Shown here piece by piece: positions 1 to 13,350 of a stretch of DNA of 64,000 nt. The number at the start of each line of letters is the position of its first letter. Position 1 is the first letter of the stretch. The notes under the pieces were generated by a model. That model was not told the DNA's origin. It saw only the letters and a list, made by a program, of their open reading frames with translations, and did no database searches. Made by a program: the position numbers and the translations under genes. Origin of the DNA: Marsupella aquatica (taxonomy: Eukaryota; Marchantiophyta); NCBI GenBank assembly GCA_973895155.1, contig OZ316895.1, positions 6,820,001 to 6,884,000 of the forward strand. The letters run 5' to 3'.

Positions 1-600
1 ATACACCATACGAAGCCTAAATTTGGAGGTTGGGTTGGGAGCGACTTACAAAGCACAAAGCTACTCTCACCTGAGCTCCACCAGGTGAGAATGGCCTTTG
101 ATCCTACCTGGCACATGTATGCTCTCGACTGCAGGTATATAATAAATCGGATATAACAGCTGGCCGGGTGTGGGAGCTGGTTTCCATTTTGCAACATTGA
201 TTCCATCCTGGATTCCAGTTTGGACACCTCCATGCGTTGATACACTTGCAACAGTGTTTATTCCTGAACGTTTGTGAAAATAATTTTATGTCTCATTGTT
301 GTTTCAATGTGACTCAAGGGGCTGTGTGTCCATGGTGGCGCAACACATGGTAGTGCTTGAGATGTTGAGGAGGGAATTCTACGCCATTGCAGAAAATTAG
401 TAAAAATGGGAGGCTGTTAAAGGGTCATAGCCTCTAGAGAAGGACTTGAGGAGAAATTTGGCAGAGATTAATGCTGTCATTATAGACAAAAAATAATTTG
501 AAATTGAAAGCAGTCAGGACCCCATTGAATGTTAGGACCCATTGAAGCACAAACAGTCATGGTGTCTTTACAAGACAATGGGTAGTTTGAGTGCATTTGT

Positions 601-778
601 ACCAAAGTTAATCTATTCTATTGGCCACTTCACATCTTAAAGGTTTCGGGGCAGTTTGCTTGCATTTTTACCAAAGTTAGTCTCTTGGCCATTTCACATC
701 CAAAGGTTTTGGGGCAGTTTGCCTGCATTTTTCTACCAAAAACAATATGCTTGCCATTTCACATCCTAAAGGTAGTGT
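601..778. repeat. Three-copy degenerate tandem repeat, 65-69 bp
   Basis: ACCAAAGTTA...GCCACTTCACATC...GGGGCAGTTTGC recurs from 601, 670 and 735. Confidence 0.8.
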
Positions 779-874
779 ACTGGGGTTCGCAGAGTGGTTG
801 GAATCATTTTATGGCCCCTAAGGTCTTCCAAAGCCAACTGCAACAAATGGTGCTAGAATAATTTGCTAAGAGAC

Positions 875-1047
875 AAGTTGGGGAAGTTCAGGGTAAAGTG
901 AACCAAATGAAGACCCCGATCACATCTCCAAGACAGAAAAAAGTTGAAAGCAAGTTGGGGATGTTTAGGGCAAAGTGACAAACAGTTGTATCTCCCCACA
1001 GATTGACCCTGATCACATCTTGGAGATCAGAAAAAGTTGAAAGTGTG
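875..1047. repeat. Two-copy degenerate tandem repeat
   Basis: CAAGTTGGGGAAGTTCAGGG...CAGAAAAAAGTTGAAAG is repeated from 952 with an insertion in the middle. Confidence 0.75.
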
Positions 1048-4000
1048 TTGTAAATTAAAATCACCCTCACAAAGATCATGAAGTTGTGGGGACATTCTTA
1101 TCAGGAACCGTTACCCTGCATTGGGACTCTGCAAATGTGCAGCCAATTGGAAGAAAATGTCCAATTTTGGGGGTAAATACAGTCAATTGTTTGTATGATG
1201 CTAAATTTTCACGCACATCTTTGTATTTTAATGTACCAGGTCTGCGCTGCTTGCTATGAGGGCATTCGGTCACACTAGATTTTGGGGTCCCACCACTTTA
1301 CTTCACTTATTGGAGTTGAATCAGCAATGTTTGAATGACAAACCATATTATTCTCGTTTGTCCTACCCTGGCGTAACTTTTAAGATTTTGAGGTCCCATC
1401 ACTTTGCTTCACTTCCTCGAGTCAGCAAAGGTTGGAATCAAAGAAGCAGTGTATTTGTCCAAAGGTGTACGTACAAATATATCAGTTGGCGGTTTGTGCA
1501 AAGGTGCTAGGACGATTAATTTGAGAACAAAAATACGAGGTACAATTTTGTACAAAGGTACGAGCACTATTTGTGTTAACTTAGCCTGACTAGGACGATT
1601 CGAACTAGATAGATAGATAAGAAGATTCAGTGACACATGCTAACGCGATTCCTATCACACTGTAAGAGTGTATCAGCAAGTATCACAAAATGGGAGCCTT
1701 GGAAAATGAGGTACAACCAGTTGATATATTGTTTAGGCGATATTGTGTTCCTGCAACAAGATATAGGGAATCTAGGTCGAGTGGATCTACCCAGATTCAA
1801 ACTTACAAGGGCTTATTGTCATTTGTGGAGATGTCCTTCGATGAACTTGTGAACTTGGATTGTGATCAGGCCGCTTGAAACATACCTGCTTGAAGCAGAT
1901 ACACCGTGACTTAGTAGTGGGTACCATTTCGTTCATAGAAGGTGAAATGCAATTGCTTCAATAATCTAGATGAGAAATGCTTAGAGGTCTCATGGGACAA
2001 AACATTTGAGACAACAAATACTTGAACGTGGTTGAAATGGAGCTAGAAACTAGCCTAAAGGCAGTAGGAGCCGAGGTCAGAGATTGCTAAATATTGTTTT
2101 TCTATAAGATTGCTGAGGCAGCACAGAAAAGAATTTAAGCATGTTCTTCAGAATTTAAAATGAGAATTTAATTAAGCAATTAGTAGAGTTATAAGAGTGT
2201 TTACTTAACTAGTTGATCAAGCTACCTAGTCAGAATAGTCCTCCTGACAAATGTGGCCATGCCATGCTGTTAGTATTGGCAAACTTTGTGAACTGGCTCA
2301 ATTGGTTCCTTTCTAATATCCTCTGTGTTGTGATAATTTTAGTCCATCAAATATTTTCTCCTCCTTGTGTCAACAATGTGATTGACAAGGTTTGGTCTCA
2401 TTCTATCAAGGCCTCACCACCTTGGCCATGGCCTTTATGTGAGAGAGTAAAGCTTAATAACATACGTAATCCAATAATCAAGTTTGAGTTCCTTGTAGGA
2501 GTGACATATCCCTGTTTCTTTATTTTTGATTGTTCACATTTAAACAAGAGGCGCTAGGGAGGGTCTGTTCCTCGAATTAAAAAAGGAACAGTTGATGGGC
2601 CATACTGTGAACAAGGGGTCAGAAAACCAATGAAATTTGAATTGAACAACTGAAGGCAAATCTTAATATTAGGAGGTGAGCTACACTAAATATCAACCTG
2701 AGAGTACATACCTAGTTCTCCATGGTCATCTCACACCGGTTTCCCTCGAGATGGTGCAATCTATTCTAGTCCTCGGGGATGGAGTCTTATTTTATTATTC
2801 TTCTTCTTGGATTGCAATCCCCTTCCCTGGCAAAGGCCAATGCGGATGGTCTTTGTTACAGTGCTGGGACTACCGTAGTTTGGCTCTCCCTTTCCAATAA
2901 AGTTTATATCCTTGGTAGAGGCTGGTCTGGGGGAGTGGGGGTCCTCTAATGACAAGTTATGGCACATGCGCCTGCGCTCTGGATTGCTCGTTCTGCCCAA
3001 GGTTCTGCAGGCTCTGATTTGCTCCGGGCATTTATCCGATGGTGATGTGCTACGCAGTGGTAATAAGGCGTTATGTTCGTCTGTTTCTGCCTCGGGCCTG
3101 AGTCCATTGGGGCCTAGAGGTATGCATGTTCCGAAGATTGACCAGGAGAAGGGATGGGTGGCTCCAGGTGGGCAAGTTGGCTTTTTCCATGGGGTTCGCG
3201 GTTTTCAGCAGCTGTTGGGCTGAAGGTGGTCAGAAGCTTGGTGCGATGGCAGCCCAGGGCAAATGGCGTTCGGCGAGGGACCAGCCGGAGCCCATTCTGG
3301 TTTTTTTGGCTTTGTTGGCTGTTTTTGGTTGTTCCCCTTGGATTTCGGCTTCTTGGTTTGGATGGGTGGAGGTTCTCCTCTTTCTGGGGTCCTCCTCTCG
3401 TTTCTGTATCCCCTCCTCCCATTAAGTTGGGAGGGTGTACCCCCTTCGTCCATTCAGCGGTCAGGTCTCCTTCTTTTCTCTGGGTGTGCTCCTTCTTCGT
3501 GCCACCCTGATTTGTTTGGTTTTCTCCTGCTTCCTCCTCTCAGACAGGTTTATCTGATTTTCCCGTGTAATAAATGTTCTTGGAGTTTGGCCTTTTAAAA
3601 AACACAGAAAAAAACTATTGAACTGAGAGACCCCAACAAACTTAAGAAGGGCAGAACAAAGAGCCACTGGAGTTTGATGAGGGCCCTTAAAAGGATGGGC
3701 TTGGAAGGAAATATAATTAATTGGGTTTTGCATGAAATTGATAGTCCCTAGTGTCCTATTCTACATTATTATGAAGAGGATCCCCTCTGGCAGCCATCTT
3801 ACTAATAAATTGCAATGACAAACTAGAGTTGGGTTCGAGGCTTCTAAACTTAAGCCTTTTAGAATGTGACTCTAGAACGTCACCAAATTTTTTGTGGATG
3901 GAAAGAACAAGGAGCCGTTATGTATGCCAATGATGATCTTGACTAGTGATACTTTGTGGTTGTTGTTACTCATTTGTTGTGCCCATTTTGTGCAAGATTT

Positions 4001-4426
4001 TTTCTTAAGAACATCTTGCTCGACATCACATTTTTTTTCCTTCACTATATCTTGGGTGACACGATATCTTTTTTCTTAAAGAACAACATTTTGGGTGACA
4101 CAACATTTATTTTTCTTAATGACATGACATCTTTTTTCTTAATAACATCTTGAATGGGAGACATGACATCTGCTGTTCTCAACGACTTCTTGGCCCACAC
4201 GACATCTTTTGTTATCACTGGCAACACCCAGTTGGGTTGGAGAAGCTCTAAGGGGCTGAGATGGGAATAAGGAATTCTTTTGCCACATTTTCTTTGCCGA
4301 GGGGTAATCAGGCTAGTACTTCCCGAATTTCCCAACACATTTTTGACGGACCATATCGAGAATTAGCCCCAGAGTTGCGTCGACGAAGAGCATCACTGTC
4401 TTTTTACGTACCCAGAGCCGAGGGAG

Positions 4427-4969
4427 ATGGCGATGGTCGGTGTGGGATGTCGAGCACCATCGGCAGCGCTTGTCCGTCCAGCTACTCTTACGAGGCTGGG
4501 GCAGCTTGCAGCGCAGCAGGGGAGCTGGACTAGAAACTATTCTTCGTCTGTTGCAACACACTCGTGGAGGGCAGGCTCTAGGGCTAGGTTGTTGGGGGAT
4601 ATCTTCCGGTTCGGAGAACAATGGAGCGGAGGAGGAATGGAGCTCAGGAACTCACCCCACAGACTTTCCGTGAGAGCGATCAATGTTTCTGGGCCTGGGA
4701 GTGTGGATTCGCCCCTCATGCAGTCTATGCAGGCCAAGATAAAGGAGGATTTGAACGCTGAGAGTGTGAGTGTGAAGGATGCCTATGGTGATGGGCGACA
4801 TGTGAGTATTGATGTTGTTGCGTCCGTTTTTGAGGGCAAGTCAGCAGTGAATCGTCAGCGAATGGTGTACAAGGCAATCTGGGACGAATTGCAAGAGACG
4901 GTGCATGCTGTGGATCAACTGAAGACTCGCACTCCGACTGAGGCTGCGAATTCACCGGATCAGCTCTGA
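4427..4969 (+). CDS. BOLA4: BolA-like protein with organelle presequence (BOLA4-like), single exon
   Basis: A 180-residue uninterrupted frame. Residues 1 to about 92 are rich in Ala, Arg and Ser and poor in acidic residues, as expected of a plastid or mitochondrial targeting peptide. The BolA domain fills about 95-170: [16 protein letters not shown] starts it, [14 protein letters not shown] (118-131) is the beta strand loop with His125, and [12 protein letters not shown] then ETVHAVDQ (His160) make the last helices. BolA proteins bind monothiol glutaredoxins and share Fe-S clusters with them, with a conserved C-terminal His as ligand; plant BOLA4 is targeted to plastids and mitochondria. The start used is the first of two nearby Met codons (4427, 4433). 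It converges on the CPR5-like gene. Assignment to BOLA4 rather than BOLA1 or BOLA2 rests on the presequence and the lack of a SufE domain. Confidence 0.9.
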   Translation: MAMVGVGCRAPSAALVRPATLTRLGQLAAQQGSWTRNYSSSVATHSWRAGSRARLLGDIFRFGEQWSGGGMELRNSPHRLSVRAINVSGPGSVDSPLMQSMQAKIKEDLNAESVSVKDAYGDGRHVSIDVVASVFEGKSAVNRQRMVYKAIWDELQETVHAVDQLKTRTPTEAANSPDQL

Positions 4970-6374
4970 GCAGTTGGCACTTCAATTTTGCTAAGGAGAG
5001 CGAATTTGTAGGATGGGTTCTCGTTTTGGTGGGCATTATATATGTCTTCTGGCACAGGAATAGGTGTACTATAAATCGATTGATGCTTGCTCTAATCTTG
5101 GGCAACTGCATAATTTGGTCAAATGAGTGTGTTCAATTCATTTGTTGGAAAGAATGGGAGGATTCAGTTCGGCGAGCTTTGGTCGGATAATGCAAGCAAA
5201 CGTAGAGCAAGTCATTTTGTTGGCAGGCGGTTTTGTAAAGCAAGATTTGAGTGATCATAGGTTTTAGGTCAATGATCGAATGGCGCTCCTTAAGTGACCA
5301 CGAGGACACGGCGAGACACTCTTTGTATCTTTTGCTTTAATGTCATTAATAAGGGCTCCAGAGTGTGTATTGCATTGATTTAAAGGCAGGTCAGTCTCAT
5401 GTGATCTTGGAAGGGTTTTACATCTATCGCAGAAGTCCCAATCAAACGAAGGGTCCCTTCCGTGGCAAGACTGGCTACCCAAGACTTTCAGTACGAAGAG
5501 TGATGCCTATGTACAATTTCCGCCATTCCCGTCCTGCTGTCGATCCCAGTCTGGAGATGTTTCATCCCGATCGATCCTATGCCACGCTGAAGCCATATCA
5601 ACTATTTCTTTCCCTGGTCGACCTCATTATTCCAAGTGATGGGATCTGCATACCCAATTTTGATCATCTTAATTCATCATCTCACTGCTGACATCATACA
5701 TCTCTGAGACTGCAGGGCCCGTTGATGTTCTAAATACCATTGTGAAGCTCGCAATTGATCTGGATGAAATTAAAGGACGATTGGAATCAAGACACTGCCT
5801 CTTTTCAATGAGCAAAAATTCTCAGCTCTTTTGCTCTGACAAAGATAAAGAGGAACATAGCAGGTACTGGAAGTTTACATTTTGCTAGATTAGATGTGGG
5901 GAAATTTCCTGACACAAATTCAATCAATTATTTTAGTCAGCACTAGAGGAGACAAACGAAAGGCGTCTGTTTCTCTCTGAGAATAGAACTTCGAATGGAC
6001 TGAATTTGTGGCCAAACATCCCTCTGGAAAATATTGGAATTGTTTACCTTTACAACAAAGCGAGAGCTCTAAACCTTTCCGGGAATACATTTGCAATTAT
6101 CCATTCGGGGAGTTGTTACCTTGAAAACAAAGCCAGAGCTCAAGACTTATCCAGGAATTCATTACAATTATCCATTCGGGTTTTTGACAACAAGAACAGC
6201 AATGTGTCCGGGTTGTATAAAGCCAAAGACTTCACAAAAGTACACTAAAGGCTTCCTGTCGTCAACGGAGATATTGTTAAGACTGAAAGTAGTTTTCGTT
6301 CTTCTCTATAAGTATTGTTACACGTGGAATGGACCCAAACGGGTACCTACAAATAGTAATGTTCAAGCAGCGCT
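4970..6374. other. Spacer between convergent BOLA4 and CPR5-like genes
   Basis: 3' untranslated parts of both genes and the 72-bp repeat. A frame at about 5668-5886 (ETAGPVDVLNTIVKLAIDLD ...) looks protein-like and follows an AG, but I found no partner exon. Confidence 0.4.
6041..6183. repeat. Two-copy tandem repeat, about 72 bp
   Basis: Both copies hold ACAAAGC.AGAGCTC..... and end AATTATCCATTCGGG; just beyond the 3' end of the CPR5-like gene. Confidence 0.8.
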
Positions 6375-9300
6375 CTAAAATGGGCCAATGATGGTCTCTT
6401 CTTCCCAAAATTGCCAGAAGGCAATATTGAGGTCGTTTAGAGAAGCAAATGGCAGAAGGCCTGTCATGACGGGAAGAGCAAAAGCTAAGAGCGTGTGGAA
6501 GGAAAATCTAGCACAAATGGAACACAACTTCATCCAAGAGGATGCCCCTGATTGATAGAATTTTGACGATGGACCATAAAGGTACTTGTAAAGCCATGGT
6601 GTGCACGTGGTCGCAAAGGCATGCAGGAAACAGAGTGTCTCCCAGAAAAGAAGCCAAAGATATCCATCACCACCCAAACTATCAATGGAGAACTTTCCAG
6701 CAAATCCACAGAGACCGCCTAGAACCACAATAATAATGGTGGCAGGCATAGTCTGGCTAGAGCTCGTTACACTTCGACGAAGGAGTGAGGAAGTAATAAG
6801 TGCAATGAGGACGAGACCTCCCAGCATCCGTCCTGCTTTTGTAACCTCACAAGTCAATGCCTGCATTTGCCATGTGATCGCATCTAAAGTATTGGCCATC
6901 CAATTCGTTCCTAGCCACCCTCCGTGGCGTGCTTCTCTGGGTGGAAGTTGGCACATGGTCACAACTCTTGACAGGCGTGTATATGAAAACTTCCAAGCAC
7001 TGTATGCGAGTGCTAAAAGCATCACACACAAGCCAGCCACCAATTCATCTGCACAAGTTTGACTCAGGTCACGATGTGCTGCAGTTAGCTTGCCATCTTC
7101 CAATTCAAATTCTTTTAATTCTATTTTGGAGCGGCTCAGATCTACATTTTCTCTCATGAGTTCATTTGACTCAGATTGAAGTTGAATGTGATCCTTCTTA
7201 ACCAGAAGGAGATTCATACTGTGGGAAAGCTCCAATTGCCTCAGATGATTTTGTGTCTCCTGTGCTTCTGCATACCTCTCCTGTGCTTCCACATACCTCT
7301 CGAGAAGCGTCTGTCTGGTATTTGCCCTCACTCCATAATTGAAAAAGGGAGGTAGTACGCTTTCTTCCAATGAAGGTCCAGTGAGCTGAGAATCATCTCC
7401 CCAGGCTAGTCTTCTGTGAGCCAAGGTGTTATCATAATTTGCCGCCTCTGATTGGTAAGGTCTTCCCAATAAGCCTGCTCCTCCTCTTGAAGTGCGTCCT
7501 AGATTCGTACTAAGTTCTCCAGCCGCAGGCCAGCCCTCACCAATTTCTGAACTTGCACCAAATGTCCTACCATGGGAACCTTGTGCCTTAATATGACGGT
7601 CGATTGAATGACCTACAGAACTATGAACAGGCACTGTACCTGAAGAGTTTCTCGAAATCATAGGCAAGGTTCCTGGATTCAGAGAATTTTGATTTTGAGA
7701 GCCCCGACTATCAGATGATCCGACAGACTTAATCTCACCAACGACACACCTGCCAAGACCATCAGAGGATCCCACGGACTTTGTATGCTGCGTCGAGTCT
7801 CCACTCAAAGATCTGCCCGGAGTATCAGGGGATACCACTGGTTTTGTGTCTTGCATTGAGTCCACAACACATCTCTTCGGAGGCGGATTGGTCTCATTAA
7901 CAGCAACCCGCCGAGAATCTTTATGATCCTTCGTGGGAGTCCGTGAATCCTTTCGACCATGGGCTGAAGCACCAACTTCTTTGTCACCAATCACAAACTC
8001 ATCACTCACAATAGAGCTTGTAGCCGAGAACATGTTAACGCCCCAGGAGTCCTCCGAATCAGAAAGTTCGCTATGTACATCCCTGGCGTCTGGAGTAGGC
8101 ACTGGTAGCAGAGATCCCATGTTATCACTGGCAGAATTCATTCTGCCGTTCTTTGTAGAACCATCTTGTCCGCCTCGATCAGGATTGCTGACAGTGAAGA
8201 AGGATGATTCCAGGCTTTCATTCAAACAGCTCTTGCCGCAACTTCCAGCAGTATAACTGTATCCTTCTGGGTCACGACTGCTATTCGTGAAGAAAGAAGA
8301 CTGCAAACTTTCATCCAGACAGCTGTTACCGCTGCTAAATGGAGAATGAAGTCGTTGGTCGTGCTGTGCGTATCTCTTGGGGGTGCAGGAGGTAGCCTCC
8401 TCTTCCAACACTGATTCCACAGTATAGTGCAGGTGTCTGGTCTGTGCAATGTCCTTGGCCACTCCTCGGACTCCTGGCTGCTTTGTACTGTCTAAGCTAA
8501 ACGTCTTATCCAAAATTTTCCTGTTCCTTTCTCGGTGTAATTGACTAGGAGAGAAGCGCCTTGGTTTCGATGGTGATGCCCGCCAAGAATTAGGATTTCG
8601 CTGCCTCGAAGAAGTCAGTTTGTCGCCTGATTTTGCAGAAGCACGACTCACACTTCTCATGGTCTGGTACGTACTTCTGAAGGAATTCCTGAAGTTCTCC
8701 ACAAAATTGGCCCGCTCATTTCCAAGGGCAAGGAGCAATGACTCCTTCAAAGCCGCTCCAAGAAGCCCTGACAGTTCATCTACAGGAGATGCACTAGTTC
8801 GAAAGTCTCCATTTCGTTCAAAAACCTCGTGGAAAACAGTGGCGACAGCCATACCCATTGACTCAGCAAGCTTCACTGGCAGCTCAACATTTCCCGGAAG
8901 CTTTTGACGTCCATTTATCTGGTCCACAGGGGCTGAATTAGATCTGCTGGATATGTGCAAACTATTGCTAATATCTACATTAGCCCCTCCTTCACCTGAC
9001 TTTCCCAGAGAATTGTTCAGAATCCCATCCGAGGTCTGCAGCGGCTCCTCTACATGAAAAAGTCCACTGTCATGCAAACAACAGAAATCATCATGAATTC
9101 CGGCTCAGCTTGAGCGGATGGGTGATCAGCAAATATATAGCTGCAATGGCTGCGAGGGGGTGTTGGCGTGCTTTACCCTCCTCCCGCTGACGATGGAGAG
9201 CCCCCGCCTCGTCCTGAGTTTGGAAACACCTGCAAAGGTGGTGTTCGCTCCTCTGTCTGTGAGCTGTGGACTCTCGTCATACCTCCATTGATGCCCAGCA

Positions 9301-9577
9301 CGAATTCCTCCTTCTGTTTCACTTGGGAACCCGAGCTGGCGGAACTAGTCCGTTCGCTCATGGCCTCTTCCCTGACTTGACTGTCCGAGTAAAGGACGTC
9401 AATCGTAGGATTACTTCGACAGGTACTATGATCACTGTGACCAATTTGGACTGAAGTAGCTTCGTCACCATCACAACTTCGATCTGAATGTGTCTGATCC
9501 TCTGTTACTTTCCCCCCAACATTGGCGGCAGAGCCGTTGCTCTCGCACTCGCTGTCCCCGCTCCCACGAGAATTCAT
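6375..9577 (-). CDS. CPR5: CPR5-like multi-pass membrane protein (nuclear pore/defence regulator), two exons
   Basis: Exon 1 is 9577-9177 and exon 2 is 9066-6375, joined in phase 2, giving 1030 residues. The N-terminal 700 residues are hydrophilic, Ser-rich and of low complexity. About 720-800 is likely coiled coil (RYVEAQERYAEAQETQ onward, then LSRSKIELKEFELEDG). The last 225 residues hold about five hydrophobic segments near 808-828, 883-900, 907-926, 935-955 and 977-1000. The stretch TMPATIIIVVLGGLCGFAGK followed by DSLGGDGYLWLLFWETLCFLH, and the later LLPFASLNDL, match what I recall of CPR5. Arabidopsis CPR5 is a nuclear-envelope/pore membrane protein that restrains effector-triggered immunity and affects trichome cell cycles. 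Almost everything, including all membrane segments, lies in one 2.7-kb exon. The alternative is another plant transmembrane protein sharing this tail. Confidence 0.75.
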
Positions 9578-11350
9578 ATTGGAACTCGAGATACAGCTTA
9601 AGGACTACTCGATTCCATCCAGCTTTTGTCCGGCCTCAAGAACATTATCCGAAGGCTTCTGATTTCTGATCAATCGGTAAAACAATCCGATCTTGCGGCG
9701 CTTTGCCCACATTTGATTCACTGGTGGTGTATCGACGTGCCCATGCTGTCAATTCAGCAGATGTCGAGATTTCAACCAAATTCAAGATAGGATGGCGTCT
9801 AGCGCTATCGATTCAAGACCCAACAAAGCAGGCAAAGAAGTGGCAGCAATTCCAAGATCAAGAGAAGACGATTCCATCCAAATTGCTCCAATTGTGCAGC
9901 AAATCTTCCTCACAACACTACACCGAACCCTAAAACCCAAAACAGAAATGATCGAGCCCAGTAATGTCGATTTTATTCACTTTAAAGGCCAGAGAAATTC
10001 AGTCTTTTTGGTCACAACCAAGCATGTAAAGACTTCCAAGATGCTATGATTATTCAGATAGCTCGCTCTCCTCTGTCTCTCACACAAACCTTACACACAA
10101 GACACACAATTACCACACAATCAGATGACTTCGCAGTCCAGAAGAGAGAGCTCTTGCAGTCAACCTACACCTGAACAGTGAACAGGAAGTATCTTTAATA
10201 GGAACGGAAAAATGTGTTCTGTTTTCACATAATCTGCCAAGCAGTTTCGCCTCCACAGCGAGTATTTTTTCGGCGCTTACAAACCGCAGGAGTGCCAAGA
10301 TAGCGGGTCTTATAAACGTCACTAGCGCCGAGATACAGTCTCTACGACTGTGCCAATGTAGCGGGACTCTACTATAGCGATGGCTTAGGGGCACACGACA
10401 TAGGTCGGATCCGAGGTGCCGCCAGACATGGTTCGTGTTCTTCGCCGGTAAGTCGGGCTCCACCCCGCGCATGAAACGTCATGCCATCAACGGTGGTACG
10501 ATGTCCAGCACTGACGTCTGGATGGGAGTGGACGGTAGGGGAGCTTCCGCGTGGCAGTGGATCCGTTGTGTCATATAGAAGCAAGCAAGCAAGAAATATG
10601 GTTCTGGGCTTTCAGCATGCAATCTTGCCGCTGCCACCTATTCTTTCTCTCCTTGCTTTTGGGCTCTTTGGTACTCCAGGGTTTGTCCTTTGTGCCTTCC
10701 CCTCTACCAGGAAATCTCAAGCCTTCTGTTTTGCGGAGGTTTATGGTGACCAGAATGCTGTAGGTTGGGTCGCGGATTAAGAATGTGAGGTTCTCAAAAA
10801 GGATTAGTGCCACTAACTCTGGCGGTCATTGCACCAGCATCCGCCCAAAATTGGTCTGCACAAATGGGTCACTAATGTATGGGTTTCACGAATCATCCAA
10901 ATTTAGATAAAATTCAAAAATTCATTGATGTTGAGTTAACTAATTTTGTTAACTTAACAAAATTCATTAACCCAAACAGGGCGGGTGTTACAACCCATCT
11001 CACCCAAAACCCCTTGTGTTAAGTTTGCCTTAAAATTGGATTTTGCTCAGTTTATGGACTGAATTTCCCAAAGTAGCGACTAACAGGGAACAACAGGTTT
11101 GAGCCCTACTGTGGGTCTTTGGATCCTTGGGCTTGTCTCCTGGTTTGACATTTTTTGTTCTTTGGCAATGTGATATGGACTTATCACTTTTCTATTGTTT
11201 TCTACACATGATTTTATCAATGAAACAATCTATTCTCTTCCTTTACCTTGAGGACATGTTCTATCAGCTGGTTTTGGAGGTTTGGGGGACTTTACACTCT
11301 CTTTGCTTGTTCCTTTTGAACATGCATGGTCATTTGTGTAGAGCGGCATG

Positions 11351-11862
11351 GTTGTCTTTAGACAGCAGGTGTTTGGGGGTATTTGGAGCATTACAGCAAG
11401 CTCAAATATTCACTATTCTTCCTAGGGTAGCAAGCTCACACATTCACTATTCTGTTGTCTTTAGACAACAGGTGTTTGGGGGCATTTGGAGCATTACAGC
11501 AGGCCCAAGCATTCACTATTCTTCCTAGGGTAGCAAGCTCACACATTCACTATTCTGTTGTCTTTAGACAACAGGTGTTTGGGGGCATTTGGAGCATTAC
11601 AGCAGGCCCAAGCATTCACTATTCTTCCTAGGTAGCAAGCTCAGGCATTCACTATTAGGTTGTCTTTAGACAACAGGTGTTTGGGGGCATTTGGAGCATT
11701 ACAGCAGGCTCAAACATTCACTATTCTTCCTAGGTAGCAAGCTCAGGCATTCACTATTAGGTTGTCTTTAGAGAACAGGTGTTTGGGGGCATTTGGAGCA
11801 TTACAACAGGCTCAAGCATTCACTATTCTTCCTAGGTAGCAAGCTCAGGCATTCACAATTCT
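11351..11862. repeat. Five-copy tandem satellite, 102-103 bp unit
   Basis: Units start at 11351, 11454, 11557, 11659 and 11761. Each opens with GTTGTCTTTAGACAAC, an inverted repeat able to form a small hairpin (the first and last copies have one substitution in it), followed by AGGTGTTTGGGGGCATTTGG. A partial sixth end follows to about 11880. The frame running through the first copies is accidental. Confidence 0.95.
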
Positions 11863-13067
11863 TCCTAGGCTGCCCAGCCACCTTCACTCGGGAAAGAAAG
11901 ATGAATAAATGTTACACTTGAGATCATTAGTGAATGAGAAGTAATACAGTTAGCAAAGTACTCCTTTCACTAAATATTGATTATTTTGGCATAACACTTT
12001 GTATTGAAAGTTAAGTTTGCGCCACATAGGAGTTTGTCTGAATTTAAGCCACCCTAAATTTATGTTCCCTGTTTGCCATCATATGCACGCATGTCAAATC
12101 CTGTTTGTGGAAGATAGAAAATGGTCCGCACCTCACTGTTTATGGGCATTTTGGTATCCCTTACATCACCACTAGGCAATGCCCGTGCTGCTGCAGTATA
12201 GCCATGGAGAGTAAATTTCACCTTTTGTCCAGAACCCCTATGTTGTGTAGCAGCCACGAACTTGCCACGCTCCCTTCACCTTCCTCTCCTCTGCAAGAGG
12301 GTTCTGTTTGAGATGCTCCCTTTTGCTGTTATGCAAGCAACTAGATCTTGTTGTATAAACTGAGCATCATACCTTGGCCTGTCATTGCCGCCATTGCTAA
12401 TGACACTGGCCGGATAGCTGGAAACTTCAGAGCTGAGGAAGGCAAGGCTGAAGGCAACACTGTTTGTTGCATTTGATATTTGCAATCATGTAAGCTCTAA
12501 GAGAACATGTTATTGAGACTTGCCATTGTAACTGGTGTACATCTATCCCTGTTGAATTCCAATGGTGCATTGAAATGTTGATTGTTAAATATAAGTAATC
12601 CAAGGGACTACACTAGTTTAGATGTTGGACTAGCAGGCACTATTTTTAGAACAACAGCTGACCAGATAACATGGAATATAGCTGGGAATATAGCCCTTGA
12701 TAAATGTAAAGCTCTTCTTGATCAACTTACAAAAGAGGGGCACACATCTGGTGCGACTAGAAGGATTTAGGGCGACGCATCCATGCTTTGTCATTAAAAT
12801 GCACCTCGAATCTCCCTCACACCTCATCGGAAGACTCTCCCCATTTTTGGGTCCCGATTCAGTTTCAAGTCAGGGCCTTTTTTGGACCTCACTGCCCCTG
12901 CGTGCCCAGCCCATGTATGGGCAGCTCTTAAAACTTTCCCTAAGCACTGACAAGATTTAATGACAGTCAAACCCTAACTCAATTTGAGGGAAACTTGTTT
13001 CTCTCCCGCATGAGGCATGTGGAAAGATACTCTGCACACACATTCCACACTGTGGCCTTGGGGGTCT

Positions 13068-13350
13068 CACCATATGGATGCCTCCCCATCATCTGCGACG
13101 GTATTAGGCCTCAAACCCCCTAAAATGTAAGAGAAAATAATAATTTTCAACCCATTAATATAAGGTTAGAATATTCCAAAATTTGGTTATAAGGACCCTA
13201 ATGTTCTTAGAAGTCTCAAAATTGTATTTAAAAGACCCTATTGTTCTTCTCATCAAATTCTTAAGTCTTCCCTTCGGGCTTCCCTTTGAACCAATAAAAT
13301 GACCCTATACTTTATTGCACATGATGTGTCATTTTTGTGGAAGTGAAACC
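13068..13350. mobile_element. Half-copy of the foldback element
   Basis: Matches the reverse complement of the right arm and loop of the element at 18.4-18.9 kb, from GTCTCACCATATGGATGCCT through the poly-C motif CCCCCTAAAAT to CACATGATGTGTCATTTTTG. The second arm is missing. Confidence 0.6.

Larger units (their letters stand above)
1..4426. other. Spacer without a recognised gene
   Basis: Holds short tandem repeats (601-778, 875-1047), a duplicated motif near 1270-1430, a G/T-rich stretch at about 3290-3600 with some likeness to the LINE 3' tails, and a T-rich series of ACATC/GACATC motifs at 4010-4215. Short frames of 60-118 codons overlap on both strands and show no family motif. The BOLA4 promoter must be at the right end. 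Confidence 0.5.

Noticed and set aside
10110-10472. 120-codon frame on the minus strand
   Set aside because: GC-rich leader-like DNA upstream of the CPR5-like gene; no motif, and overlapping frames occur on the other strand.
11127-11528. 133-codon frame on the plus strand
   Set aside because: Its second half is the 103-bp satellite, which would not be kept in a coding frame.
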